In this document: piece by piece, positions 37,101 through 46,999 of the stretch
Position numbering within the stretch: position 1 is the stretch's first letter
Layout: the number at the start of each line of letters is the position of its first letter
From: Lingula anatina
Lineage: Eukaryota > Brachiopoda > Lingulata > Lingulida > Lingulidae
Length of the DNA: 64,000 bases
Assembly (NCBI RefSeq): GCF_001039355.2
Contig: NW_019775629.1
Coordinates: 26,262-90,261 of the forward strand
Direction of reading: 5' to 3'
The notes under the pieces: model-generated
What the model saw: the letters and a program-made list of their open reading frames with translations, nothing else
Told to the model about the DNA's origin: nothing
Databases searched by the model: none
Made by a program: the position numbers and the translations under genes

Positions 37101-40100
37101 TAGGGTCGTAGCGTCCGAGGCCAATACCCAGTTCACGCGCACTAACGGCGCCGGAACCGTCACGTCCTACACCATCTCTGCTGCTGGCGGTCACCTTGAC
37201 CTTGACCTGCCCAGTGATGACTACCAAAGGATCGTTGCCAATAAACCGATTCTGGTCCAGCAGTTTGTTAAAAGTTACCTTAACCCTAGCGAACCTGGCG
37301 ACCCTTCAATGGTGTCTGTTATCCCTACTACTGCTTACTCAAACAATTATAGGTTTACACTACCAGCCTTGGGGGACTACACGTGGACTCATTTCATGAT
37401 GATAGTCATTGAAGACCAGTACAAGAACACTCTGTCTCTGGATGGCACACAGTTATCTGGGGTCACGTGGAACAATATTAATAACAGTCCCGTGTCCTCA
37501 GACCTCACAAACCTTGTCGGAGGCTTCGTGGCGATTTCTACCGAAGCGACGGTGAGAGTGTTGAGCAGTTCCAACGCCCAGGCTAGGATGATGATTATGT
37601 TATATGGTAGAGCACCCGGGCAGTCGTACGCTGTCCCGCTAGGGGTCTCATTTCAAGAGGCTCCATCAGTAAGTAGGCAAAAGGATTATAATCTGAAATC
37701 AAATTGAAATATTTCCCATGCATTTAAACTGAAAATTTTGATTTACATTTTTGTTTCCAAGCTCATTGAATTTTGTTATGTACTTGTATCGCATATTGTG
37801 TCATTTACAAGAATGTCCGTGCCAGCACTAACGTTAGTATACAATGTATTACACAATGACAAAAGTGAAAACTGTAAATCAAAAATGTTCAAAAATAGTC
37901 ATAGTTTATCAGCGTTATTTCTACCTCATTTCAAGTTTTATTTGATAATGATATATTTCTTTCTTTATTTATTTATTATACAGAACGTGGACGCACAAGG
38001 TAAGTTCATTTGATACGTTGTCGTTTTTTCGATAACAAAGAAAAATGACGCACGTAATTTCAGAAGACATTCCGACGCCTTCAACCTCTTTATATTTTTC
38101 GTCTAAAGATTTGCTTTCTTTTGCTATTTTTGAGCATCACATTCAAATTACATGGTGTATTTTGGTAAACACTTTTTTTTAGAAAAGATTGAATCCCCGA
38201 TCAGGGAAGTTACTGACATAATACATAAATGACAAAATGAAAAAGAAAAGAAAATGACATGTTTTTCACAGGGCATGGTTTCAAAATTTCTATCCATTTA
38301 TAATTTTATGTTCCAGTTTGTAACACAGACGCCGCAGGCACGTGCTGCACCTGCCATATTGGCGGGAATCAGTATGCACCCTACCAGGGGGCAGCACAGG
38401 CTGACTGCTGTGTTCGTAAGTGAAATTTGCTGTTTTACTTTAAAAATTCTCTTTTGCTGTAGTTATTTTTAGGACAACGATTTCGGAGTTCATAATCTAG
38501 TTTCACATTAACTGATCGCCACATCCTTAGTTTCTTTATTCAATGAAACAATAAGCCCAGACCTACCATTTATCTACTAACAAAGAAAGATTTCTGCAAT
38601 TTAGGATCTCAAAAATAATGGATAAATCTATAATACATTTGACATGGTTATAAAGATTAACGGCAATTTGTAAACTTGTCACTTTAACTCTAAGGGCTTC
38701 TTAATTAACACACCTGACAATACGCTGTGGCTCTGTTGCCTCGCATATAAAATAGTTATAATCATATCGGTGCGAATGAAATGCTAGCCAAGAAAAATAT
38801 GGCAAATTTTGTCTTCCAGAGGAAAATGTAAGATGCAGATACCCTACCACCAACGTGAAGTTGTGTGAGTGTGACGTCAACGGCGTCGTAATTCAGTTGA
38901 ACAGTACAAACTGTGAAAGTAAGTCCTCTCGGGTGACAGCTGTCCCACAGCTTTTCTAAAGCCCCCTTCACAGTGGGCGGCGTCCTTTTCCGTCTCTCAG
39001 TACGGTCCTTTTTGAGAGTAAAAAAAATACAATATTTTACGTGCCGACAACTGGCCTATCATTGAGCATTCATTCTGCAACCAAAGCGATGCTCGTGCCT
39101 CCTTTTTACAACCACAGCGATGCCAGGTTCTTGGTCGCACTAAGGACGCAGCAAGGACGCCTTCCAGTGTAAAGGGGCATTAAGTCATACATCCTCTGTG
39201 ACAGCACTACCACCACTTGTTACGTTACTTTAATCTCTACAAGTCAGTACACAATATATCGATGCTTTTTTAATCATAATCTAAAAGTACTTACTGCACG
39301 TACATGTCATCCTAACTGTGTAAAGTCTGGGTTTGTGATATCTTGTTGATATATTTAGACAAGGACGAGTGTGCCGTGAACAACGGTGGCTGTCAACACG
39401 TATGTACAGACACGACCTTTGGACAGGGTCTTAATGGGGGCGGCTACACGTGCAGCTGTTATACTGGCTACCAACTAGCACTGGACGCTCACGAGTGCAT
39501 AGGTGAGTTGACAGTTAATAATAATAATAATTTATTATATAAATTTGCAACCCTAAGGTTGAAGTTGTACAAAGAATGTTTAAAAGAAAATTGACAATAA
39601 ACTTTAAATTATAATACAATAAATTATTTCTAAATACTATAAATTACAAAGGCATTCATAAATTACTACAAGTTAAAGAGGCAATGATTAATAAAGGGAT
39701 TTTTAAAACGTTCCGTCTTCACTTTTGGTTGTAAGAATTTGGTGTTGTTTCGTAAAGGGCGGGTGTTTCTTTCAGGCAATAAATGTCCCAACTTTTCACA
39801 ATTTTTAATTTTGTATAAAACCTCTGATACAGCATGTGTCTACGTTTGTCTAGGGTGTCAATGTTATAAACTTTTAAGGTATCATCATAACTGAGACCAG
39901 GGCAAATAATCCTTAAGGCTCTCTTTTGAACTGATTCTAGGCATTCAGATTGTTCAGCAGTCAGACCTGGTCCCCATACTGGACAGGCATATTCTAAAAC
40001 TGATCTTATTACAGACTGGTAAATAGTTGATAAATCTTGTATGTCCAGTTTTGCCCTCTTTAGCTGTCTGAGATAAAAAAGCTTTAAACATGCCTTAGCA

Positions 40101-42473
40101 TACATGATTTGGATGTGTTCAGCCCACTAAAGTTCTGGGGTTAAAATAACACCAAGTATCTTAAACTTTTTGGCCTTTTCTACACGTTCACCATCTATTT
40201 CCAGTGTTGTTATTGTAAGATTACAATTCTTGGTAAAATTTATGTCGATCGACTTAGTCTTCCTTACGTTAAGTTTCACCTTGTTTTGCTTGACCCAGTC
40301 AGCCAATTGCTCTATTGCTTGTGGTAGATGCGGCGCTTTGCCATATTTGCAAATTTCGTAAATGGAGGTATTTATCAACAAACTTAATGTCTGAACAACA
40401 GGTTTTTAGGTCATTTATCATTGCAAGGAAAAGAATGGGACCTAAATTAGTGCCCTGAGGCACTCCTCCCACTAGCTGAACCCAATCAGATTTAAAGCTA
40501 CTGCAATTTACTCGTTGCGACCGTTCGCAAAGGAAGGAATAAATCCAACGTCTTACAAAGTCTGATACCCCTTGAATTTCTAATTTTTCCATTAAGATAT
40601 TGTGATCAATCCTGCCGAAGGCTTTAGCAAAATCTAAAAATAACACCTGAGCATAAGACTTTGTTGTGGGGGATGGTTCAAGTCCTCCTAGTAATTTATG
40701 AGTCAGTTCGACTAAGGCGTGAGTAGTTGAACTATTTTGAATGCCACCAAACTGTGCTCTATCAATTTGCAGATCATCTGTATCCAAAGACTCCAAAATT
40801 TTACTTAGAACTGGTGTTAGTGATATTACCTTTGGCTGATTCACTTTTGGAATGGGTATTATCTCTGCAGATTTCCAATTTTTTGGTACGCTACCATCCC
40901 TTACTGAGCTATTGAAAATTGCACAAAGTGGTTTTGANCGGAGCATCTTTAAACTTTTTGAGAGGGGGTGATTTGTTGATCATGCTGATGTACGATGCTG
41001 ATGCATGTTTATCAAATTCAATTTTTGACCACAGAACACTTCATATTGAATTAAATAATTGATACTAAATTAAACTAGCAGTTATATATCTTGCAACACT
41101 TAAAACATGATCAGCTGCGCGTGCCAAGCTAGTGAACATAAGGATAGGTGGCCACGGGAGTGGCACGCGTTAGCATGGGTTCTAGCATCTTAAAGCTATA
41201 ATCCTATCGCCGCAACAAACAATGGGCACCTTCTGGCTGATGTATCCTGCTGTTAATTACACCTAGTCACAGCGGATTGTCGCGCTCGCGCTGGACCACA
41301 GAAACAGGCGTCATGGGGTTCACTCGCCTAAGGTATTGTGTGTTATTACGCCTAAACTATTGTGTTTTTGCGTTCGAATTTTGAAGGGATTAGACGGCTT
41401 TCCATTGTTTGTCCGCCCCCTTCTATTCACAGGATAGGGATTAAAACATTCTGACGCTTTTAAAACGTCGTACAACGGAAACATAATTATTATTTCTACT
41501 GTAAATTAGTGCCCTGAGGCACTCCTCCCACTAGCTGAACCCAATCAGATTTAAAGCTACTGCAATTTACTCGTTGCGACCGTTCGCAAAGGAAGGAATA
41601 AATCCAACGTCTTACAAAGTCTGATACCCCTTGAATTTCTAATTTTTCCATTAAGATATTGTGATCAATCCTGTCGAAGGCTTTAGCAAAATCTAAAAAT
41701 AACACCTGAGCATAAGACTTTGTTGTGGGGGATGGTTCAAGTCCTCCTAGTAATTTATGAGTCAGTTCGACTAAGGCGTGAGTAGTTGAACTATTTTGAA
41801 TGCCACCAAACTGTGCTCTATCAATTTGCAGATCATCTGTATCCAAAGACTCCAAAATTTTACTTAGAACTGGTGTTAGTGATATTACCTTTGGCTGATT
41901 CACTTTTGGAATGGGTATTATCTCTGCAGATTTCCGATTTTTTGGTACGCTACCATCCCTTACTGAGCTATTGAAAATTGCACAAAGTGGTTTTAGCATT
42001 TAGCCTGCAAAGTCTCTGAGAACCCAATTTGGAATTTGGTATGTGCCTATAGCTTTAGACAGCTTTACTTTGGATAGTAATTTTTCTACATCCGCTGTGC
42101 AGATAACAAATTTGTCAGATTATCCGTGTCCATTCTCTTTGTGAGTCAAGATCTTTGTTTTTTTTTTCAACTGGTCTGAAAAGACAAAAAGTTATGTTTT
42201 TTTTGCGACAACTAACAAAAATCGGCACATTTAGTCTGGTTTGTGATATTTATCACTTATTATTTTAGACTTTTTAAAACGAAATCTATAAACATGAATT
42301 CACACGCAGTTATAGAAAAGGTTTGAAACGACATTGAATGACACCTTATAACTACATATCTGTACAATGATATTATCTCGAACACGGCAATAAAGCACAA
42401 CAAAATCACTTTACCTTGGTTTACCTTACAAAACAGTTTTAGTAACGAACGAAAACGAAAAACGATCGTCCCT

Positions 42474-42534
<61 letters not shown>

Positions 42535-44187
42535 AGAGACCTGACATACCTGTTACCTGTATCTAAAAAACCGGACAAATTAAATATATTAATAATAAAC
42601 TTGCTAATAATTGTTGAAAATTAGTCTTTCGCCTAGGAAATGGCTTTTATTATTTTTTCATGAAACGAATCACAGCCACATAAAGCCTCCCTACATTTTC
42701 TTGGACTTAAAAGAAGACATTATTTTATGACTAAATGATAATATCTAGTCATTTGCATATAAATCGGTACAGGTGTCACGAGAGAAAGCGGGCGGTTATC
42801 CTTACTGACGTCACTGGTGTTTATCAATCACGCTTTACTTAAACGCGCACAGCCAATAGACTTCGGCTGGAATTTTCTCCACACCTTTGTCGATGTAATA
42901 GAATTAGAAGACGGTTACTCCACTCCCATATTTAATAATTATATGTGTCTTTATAATATAATACCTCCAGTCGTTGTTCTCTGTTTATTGCAGATATAAA
43001 TGAATGTAACGCAGACCGCTGCTCGGTAATGTGTTTATTGCCTGGGATTACTTGTGAACCCGATATGAACAACAAAACTAGCAATAAAAAATATAATAAA
43101 CAATTCGCTCTCCAAATGAATGAATTATTGATAATTAGTCATGCGCCCAGAAAACGGCCTCTGTTATTGATGAAACGAAACTCAACCACATAAACCTCTT
43201 ACACCTGGTTGAACTTGACGAATAACGTCTTTTTATGACTAAGTGATATTTATGCAGTCATTTGCATATATTTTGTGCGCATTTATATACGTAATTATGG
43301 GGGTTAAGAGGAGAAAGCGAGGATTATTTAGACTGAAGTTCTGCTCTTTTTATTCCAGACATAAATGAATGTAACACTTTGCGGTTCAGAAATGTGGTCT
43401 CTGTATTTTCCAGACATAAATGACTGTAACGCTTTGCGGTTTAGTAAATGTGGTCTCTATATTTTCCAGATATAAATGAATGTAACGCAGGTCGCTGTAC
43501 CAGCTCCGAGGTCTGTGTGAACACAGTGGGCTCATATTATTGTGTTCGATCTGATAGCATGGGAGGTCAGTATACATACCCTCATCTCTCTCGTCTCTAT
43601 TTTTCCTCCCCCTCCTCTCCCACTCTCTCTTGTGTTTGCTTGTATGTAGGAGAGAAACCATTTCGCACAAATTTAGTTTTATTATAAATTTAACTTTATA
43701 AATATAACGCAGTATCGAGCTTTTCTGTGAAATATGTCATCAAATCTCCGGTGCCTATACATATAGGAGCCTAATATTTTTGCATTAATTCTATTTGAAT
43801 AGAAACTTTTTAAATGTCATGGCTGACACCATTGCAAGCATTGTATAATATAAAAAGGATGATACATGCTATTTAACATTCCATTCAGCAAGTGGACTTG
43901 TGGCCCCAGAAATCGTCCAGAAAACCCCGGCCTACCTGACGGCGGCAGTCACTGGGAACACCATCTGGTCGTCAGTGTTAACTGTGGTAGTGGTGCTCGT
44001 GATTGCGGTGGGGTTCAGAAGATGGCGGAAGGCACAGTGTCAACCTGACAGCGTGAAATCAGAGAACTGGTCTCTGTACTCGGAGAGAATTGACGTCGAG
44101 CAAGTAGCTCATGCCGCGGCCGCCTCTAGTCGTGTGAACCCAGTATTCGCGGAAACACAACATGAGGAGGAAAATACAGCCTTGTAG
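28997..44187 (+). CDS. Transmembrane collagen-like protein with EGF and IgGFc-binding-like regions (15 exons)
   Basis: Exons read as 28997-29105, 29465-29506, 31392-32525, 32804-33172, 34157-34426, 34736-34879, 35202-35580, 35794-35982, 36320-37668, 37984-37999 (16 bp), 38317-38415, 38820-38918, 39359-39502, 43470-43565 and 43889-44187, about 1,578 residues. Order: signal peptide (1 to about 25); furin-type site RVRR (43-46); Gly-X-Y repeat (about 51-815); calcium-binding-type [15 protein letters not shown]; basic site RKKR (873-876); IgGFc-binding-like region (about 879-1328); two 33-residue cysteine-rich exons; EGFs [11 protein letters not shown] and [10 protein letters not shown]; transmembrane helix [14 protein letters not shown]; basic stop-transfer RRWRK; short tail ending ENTAL. 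Most borders are phase 1, as in shuffled extracellular genes. Exon 35202-35580 has one base too many. Likely a surface or matrix adhesion or recognition protein; the exact family is not known to me. Confidence 0.82.
29576..29991. repeat. Empty-site copy of the flank repeated at 30873-31330
   Basis: From TTAATTATGTCATGTTTCC the sequence parallels 30873 onward. Here TTAA is preceded by ordinary intron sequence (TTTATCTT); in the second copy it is preceded by a transposon end. This is the unoccupied version of the locus. Confidence 0.85.
29930..29963. repeat. (TA)n microsatellite
   Basis: TA run in intron 2 of the collagen-like gene; its longer counterpart is at 31238-31332. Confidence 0.9.
29993..30876. 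mobile_element. piggyBac-like element fragment, right end with TTAA
   Basis: Its right end reads GGATCCTATGGGG followed by TTAA, i.e. TTAA then CCCCATAGGATCC on the other strand, as expected for piggyBac termini. Inside, two tandem 208-bp copies carry short frames starting [20 protein letters not shown] (30014) and [20 protein letters not shown] (about 30222), each rich in Asp/Ser and stopping after about 45 codons. These resemble piggyBac transposase N-termini. No catalytic domain is present, so it is non-autonomous or truncated; the left end is lost at the N at 29992. Confidence 0.65.
31238..31332. repeat. (TA)n microsatellite interrupted by N
   Basis: Long TA run with an N at 31311, probably where assembly failed in the repeat. 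Confidence 0.9.
34092..34140. repeat. (CT)n(AT)n microsatellite before collagen exon
   Basis: CT run followed by AT run immediately 5' of the exon at 34157; it lies in the region of the polypyrimidine tract. Confidence 0.9.
39515..40937 (-). mobile_element. LINE reverse transcriptase fragment (Jockey/CR1-like), broken
   Basis: The minus-strand coding remnant includes [45 protein letters not shown] and the post-RT stretch [19 protein letters not shown], typical of non-LTR retrotransposon RT. The catalytic FVDD-type box is split by a frameshift after FVD near 40385. The 3' end abuts a TAATAATAATAATTTATTAT stretch near 39515-39540, compatible with a simple-repeat LINE tail. It sits in intron 13 of the collagen-like gene in antisense orientation; the 5' end is lost at the N at 40938. 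Confidence 0.8.
40939..41500. other. Unassigned intronic segment after the N at 40938
   Basis: About 560 bp with no coding potential or recognised repeat. It replaces the 3' part of the LINE seen in the neighbouring copy, so it may come from a different allele or a different locus. Confidence 0.4.
41501..42120 (-). mobile_element. Second copy of the LINE RT fragment
   Basis: 41507-41996 is nearly identical to 40447-40937 (for example [16 protein letters not shown], where D replaces G). It extends further 5' with [20 protein letters not shown], interrupted by an in-frame stop. It lacks the 3' part of the element. It is probably an allelic or contig duplicate with a different break point. Confidence 0.75.
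42467..42540 (-). tRNA. tRNA-Asn (anticodon GTT)
   Basis: Read on the minus strand, the 74-nt sequence starts GTCTCTGTGGCGCAATCGG and ends in the acceptor strand CAGGGAC plus discriminator G. The seven acceptor pairs form (one G-T), the A box is GGCGCAATCGG, the anticodon loop reads CTGTTAA with GTT, and the T arm GGTTCAAGCC (B box) is intact. No CCA is encoded, as usual in eukaryotes. It lies in an intron of the collagen-like gene, in antisense. Confidence 0.93.
42994..43080 (+). pseudogene. Decayed EGF exon copy
   Basis: After a good acceptor (TTTATTGCAG) it encodes [18 protein letters not shown], almost the same start as the working exon at 43470 ([10 protein letters not shown]), then loses the EGF cysteine pattern with no clear donor. 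Its 5' flank (42600-42800) is a diverged copy of 43120-43320, so intron and exon were duplicated together. Confidence 0.6.
43359..43469 (+). pseudogene. Two truncated EGF exon starts in tandem (55-56 bp units)
   Basis: TTCCAG plus A(C/T)ATAAATGA(A/C)TGTAAC occurs at 43359, 43414 and, as the functional exon, 43470. The first two units keep acceptor and first codons, run through a CTTTGCGGTT and GTGGTCTCT stretch and end at the next acceptor. They cannot encode a complete EGF and act at most as decoy 3' splice sites. Confidence 0.65.
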
Positions 44188-45258
44188 TATTTATTATGAT
44201 TATTGTATTTCTTATTTTTATTCTTGTGAATAACGCTGACTGGATGAAAAAATACTGCACTGACCTTTCCTACATTTCGAGTTCCATGATATCTTATTTG
44301 TTTCAAATTCCAATCAAAATCTATCAAATTTATCAAATAACCTTATCATCCAAATGCGACGTGTACAAGTATACAGATAATTTCCATTGAACTGATTTGT
44401 ATAATGTAGATACATTAGGCTATAATCGAAAATTCGGTGCGTTTCTTTAACTTGTTTCAGTTATGAGCCTGTATAGATATGTTTTCAATACATATTCTCA
44501 CCGATGTTTTGAAAGGCGGATGAGATATTTTCATACAAAACAAATTTTTTAAACGTAACGTTCCAGTATCATCTTGTCTCTAGTAATGATATTCCCAGTA
44601 GTGTATCACATGTATGTACTTTATGATATAGGCATAGAATTAATTCAAAGTTCATTCTACCTCGTATTGATAAACAGAGATTACAAAGACTATATAATAT
44701 AAGAAAAACATTACCAAGGCTTTTGTTTGTGAAGTTGCTGTGTATTCAGTAAACCAACGGTGCATCCTCTTTAAACCTCTCTCTCTCTTTGCATCTCTCC
44801 CCCTCACACACACACACGCTCTCTCTCAGATTTAAGTTTCGAGAGGTTTACCTGGTTTGTGACAATTTAAATATGTATAATTTCACATTATGTGTTTAAT
44901 GTATGTGTATACCACTTCCTACACACGGTCGCACATGCATGTATGTCAAACGTTGCATATCAGATGTGAATAGATGTATTTTAGAATCATTTCAGTATGT
45001 AGGTTGTACATAGATATTTAACAAACCCATTTTATATTCAATATTTGATATCTGAAAAATGTTGATTTTTTTTTTCGTTTTAATTTTAAAACAGAAGTAT
45101 ATTTTCTTATACTTGTAGCAGTAGTTATACATCTTATTCCGTCCACAGTTCAGTATTCTGTTTAATAGAGATTATAGGATATGCATCTGTAACGTAAAAA
45201 GTAAGTGATAACGTAAAATTAATAATTGCTCAAGTGTTGATATAGCGTCTATGTAGAA

Positions 45259-45264
45259 AATAAA
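45259..45264 (+). terminator. Likely polyadenylation signal of the collagen-like gene
   Basis: AATAAA about 1.07 kb after the stop codon, followed by a T-rich stretch at 45302-45318. Confidence 0.45.
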
Positions 45265-45449
45265 GCATTAACTAATTCACAACCCTGGGCAAGTGTATTG
45301 TTGTTGTTTTTTTTTATCTTTTAGCTATGTGTGATTTGTTTCATGAATTTCTTTCACTGGATACATGGTTTTTTCATGGACAGTAATTTGCTGTACGACC
45401 AGACGGACTAAAGAAAGGCCTGGTCGTGTTTTCTTCTGCTCAGAATATC

Positions 45450-45451
45450 AG

Positions 45452-45529
<78 letters not shown>
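45450..45529. repeat. (TA)n microsatellite
   Basis: About 40 TA units between the collagen-like gene and SORD. Confidence 0.95.
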
Positions 45530-45531
<2 letters not shown>

Positions 45532-45701
45532 TTTGAATGTACACTCTAAAGGTATGAAAATTTCCCAAATGCTTATCTTTGAGATCCACAGCTTATAAAA
45601 CCTAACATACACCTTAAAAACGACTGAATCCTTGAAATAATTATTTTTGGAGCGTACTTGATGTGATCATTTACATAGGAGCATATAAGACGATGCTCAC
45701 T

Positions 45702-45848
45702 CAGGGGCGGATTTAGGCCGTCTTCTGGGTCTTCAAGTTAACATTGATGGGTATCTAATTTTTCTGTCAGAAGACGGTCAAAAATGAAGGATGAATCAAC
45801 AAAGATAATTTAGAAGACTGTCAGAAAATATCTTTGGGTCCGCCCCTG
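45702..45848. mobile_element. MITE with CAGGGGCGGA terminal inverted repeats
   Basis: The ends CAGGGGCGGA and TCCGCCCCTG are exact inverted repeats. TGCTCACT occurs at 45694-45701 and again at 45847-45854, overlapping the terminal TG, so the target duplication is 6 to 8 bp and hAT-like. An internal stretch around GTCTTCTG also pairs. It encodes nothing. Confidence 0.75.
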
Positions 45849-46130
45849 CTCACTGGTCATAATGATTCGTCATATTTCTAGGCCGACACACACCGTTAAC
45901 TACGACCTCCATTACCGGGGCTCAGACCAAGAATACTGCTTATTTATTATCCAAAGTGAGTGCTCTGGGGTTCTGCGCATTGTTTGCCACTATTTAGGTC
46001 AACCTAAAATCTCTATCAGCTTCGAACTACACATAGCCGTCTATACTGGCTGATAGGGCTTTAAGTAAGCAAGATATGTCACGGGTGTACAGTGATTACC
46101 TGGGGGAAGTAAAGGGTGACTGTCCACAAC

Positions 46131-46319
46131 ATGGCGGCCAGGAATCTGGCTGCAGTTCTTCACGGTAAAGATGACCTGAGATTGGTGAGTTGCTTTGTGG
46201 TCTTCATTTGCCTACCTACACAGCACAGAGTTCATGTTAGCAGGCATTATACATGTACAAACTAAACAACTATCCAAGCAAATAAAGGCGTGTGCAATTG
46301 TGAATATACATGTACATAT

Positions 46320-46358
<39 letters not shown>

Positions 46359-46916
46359 TGTAGAGGCCTTGCTGCTGCTTATATCGAAATACAGGCCTTA
46401 GCTTCTAGATGTATTTTAAGTATCAAACAGCAATCTCACGCTTTTAAAATACTTTGGATTTAGTGCAGCAGTTGATGATACATTCACCTTGCAGTCATGA
46501 TGCTGACTGGTTTGAGAATCGAATTGTATGATGTGAATCTGTAATGGTAGTCTTGAGAATCCTTGGTAGTCCTTTCCGATAGACTGTATAGATAAAGCGG
46601 ATAAACAGATGTCCAACATCACGAATGCCAAAATGATAACTTGAGCTTATTTATTTGATTCCTTTCAGGAGGAAATCGCAGTCCCAGAACCCGGAGAAAA
46701 CGGTAAGCTAGGTGTGGCTTCTCAGTGCATCGCATTCAAACTGGGAAAAGTGCTTTGCTACACAGCAGTATCTCTATCAGATTGCTTGGTCAAAATATTC
46801 CTTTAGATCGTATCGCTTTTAATTTAAGTTAAATTTAATAAATGAAATGTTTTATAATTGGTCTGAGTGAAAAATATCGATATATTCTCTCTGTCTCTCT
46901 CCCTCTTTCTCTCTCT

Positions 46917-46999
<83 letters not shown>

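Larger units (their letters stand above)
44188..46130. other. 3' UTR of the collagen-like gene and intergenic region to SORD
   Basis: A polyadenylation signal AATAAA at 45259-45264 would give a 3' UTR of about 1.1 kb. The rest holds a long (TA)n run (45450-45529), a TIR element (45702-45848) and no recognisable gene. Confidence 0.5.
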
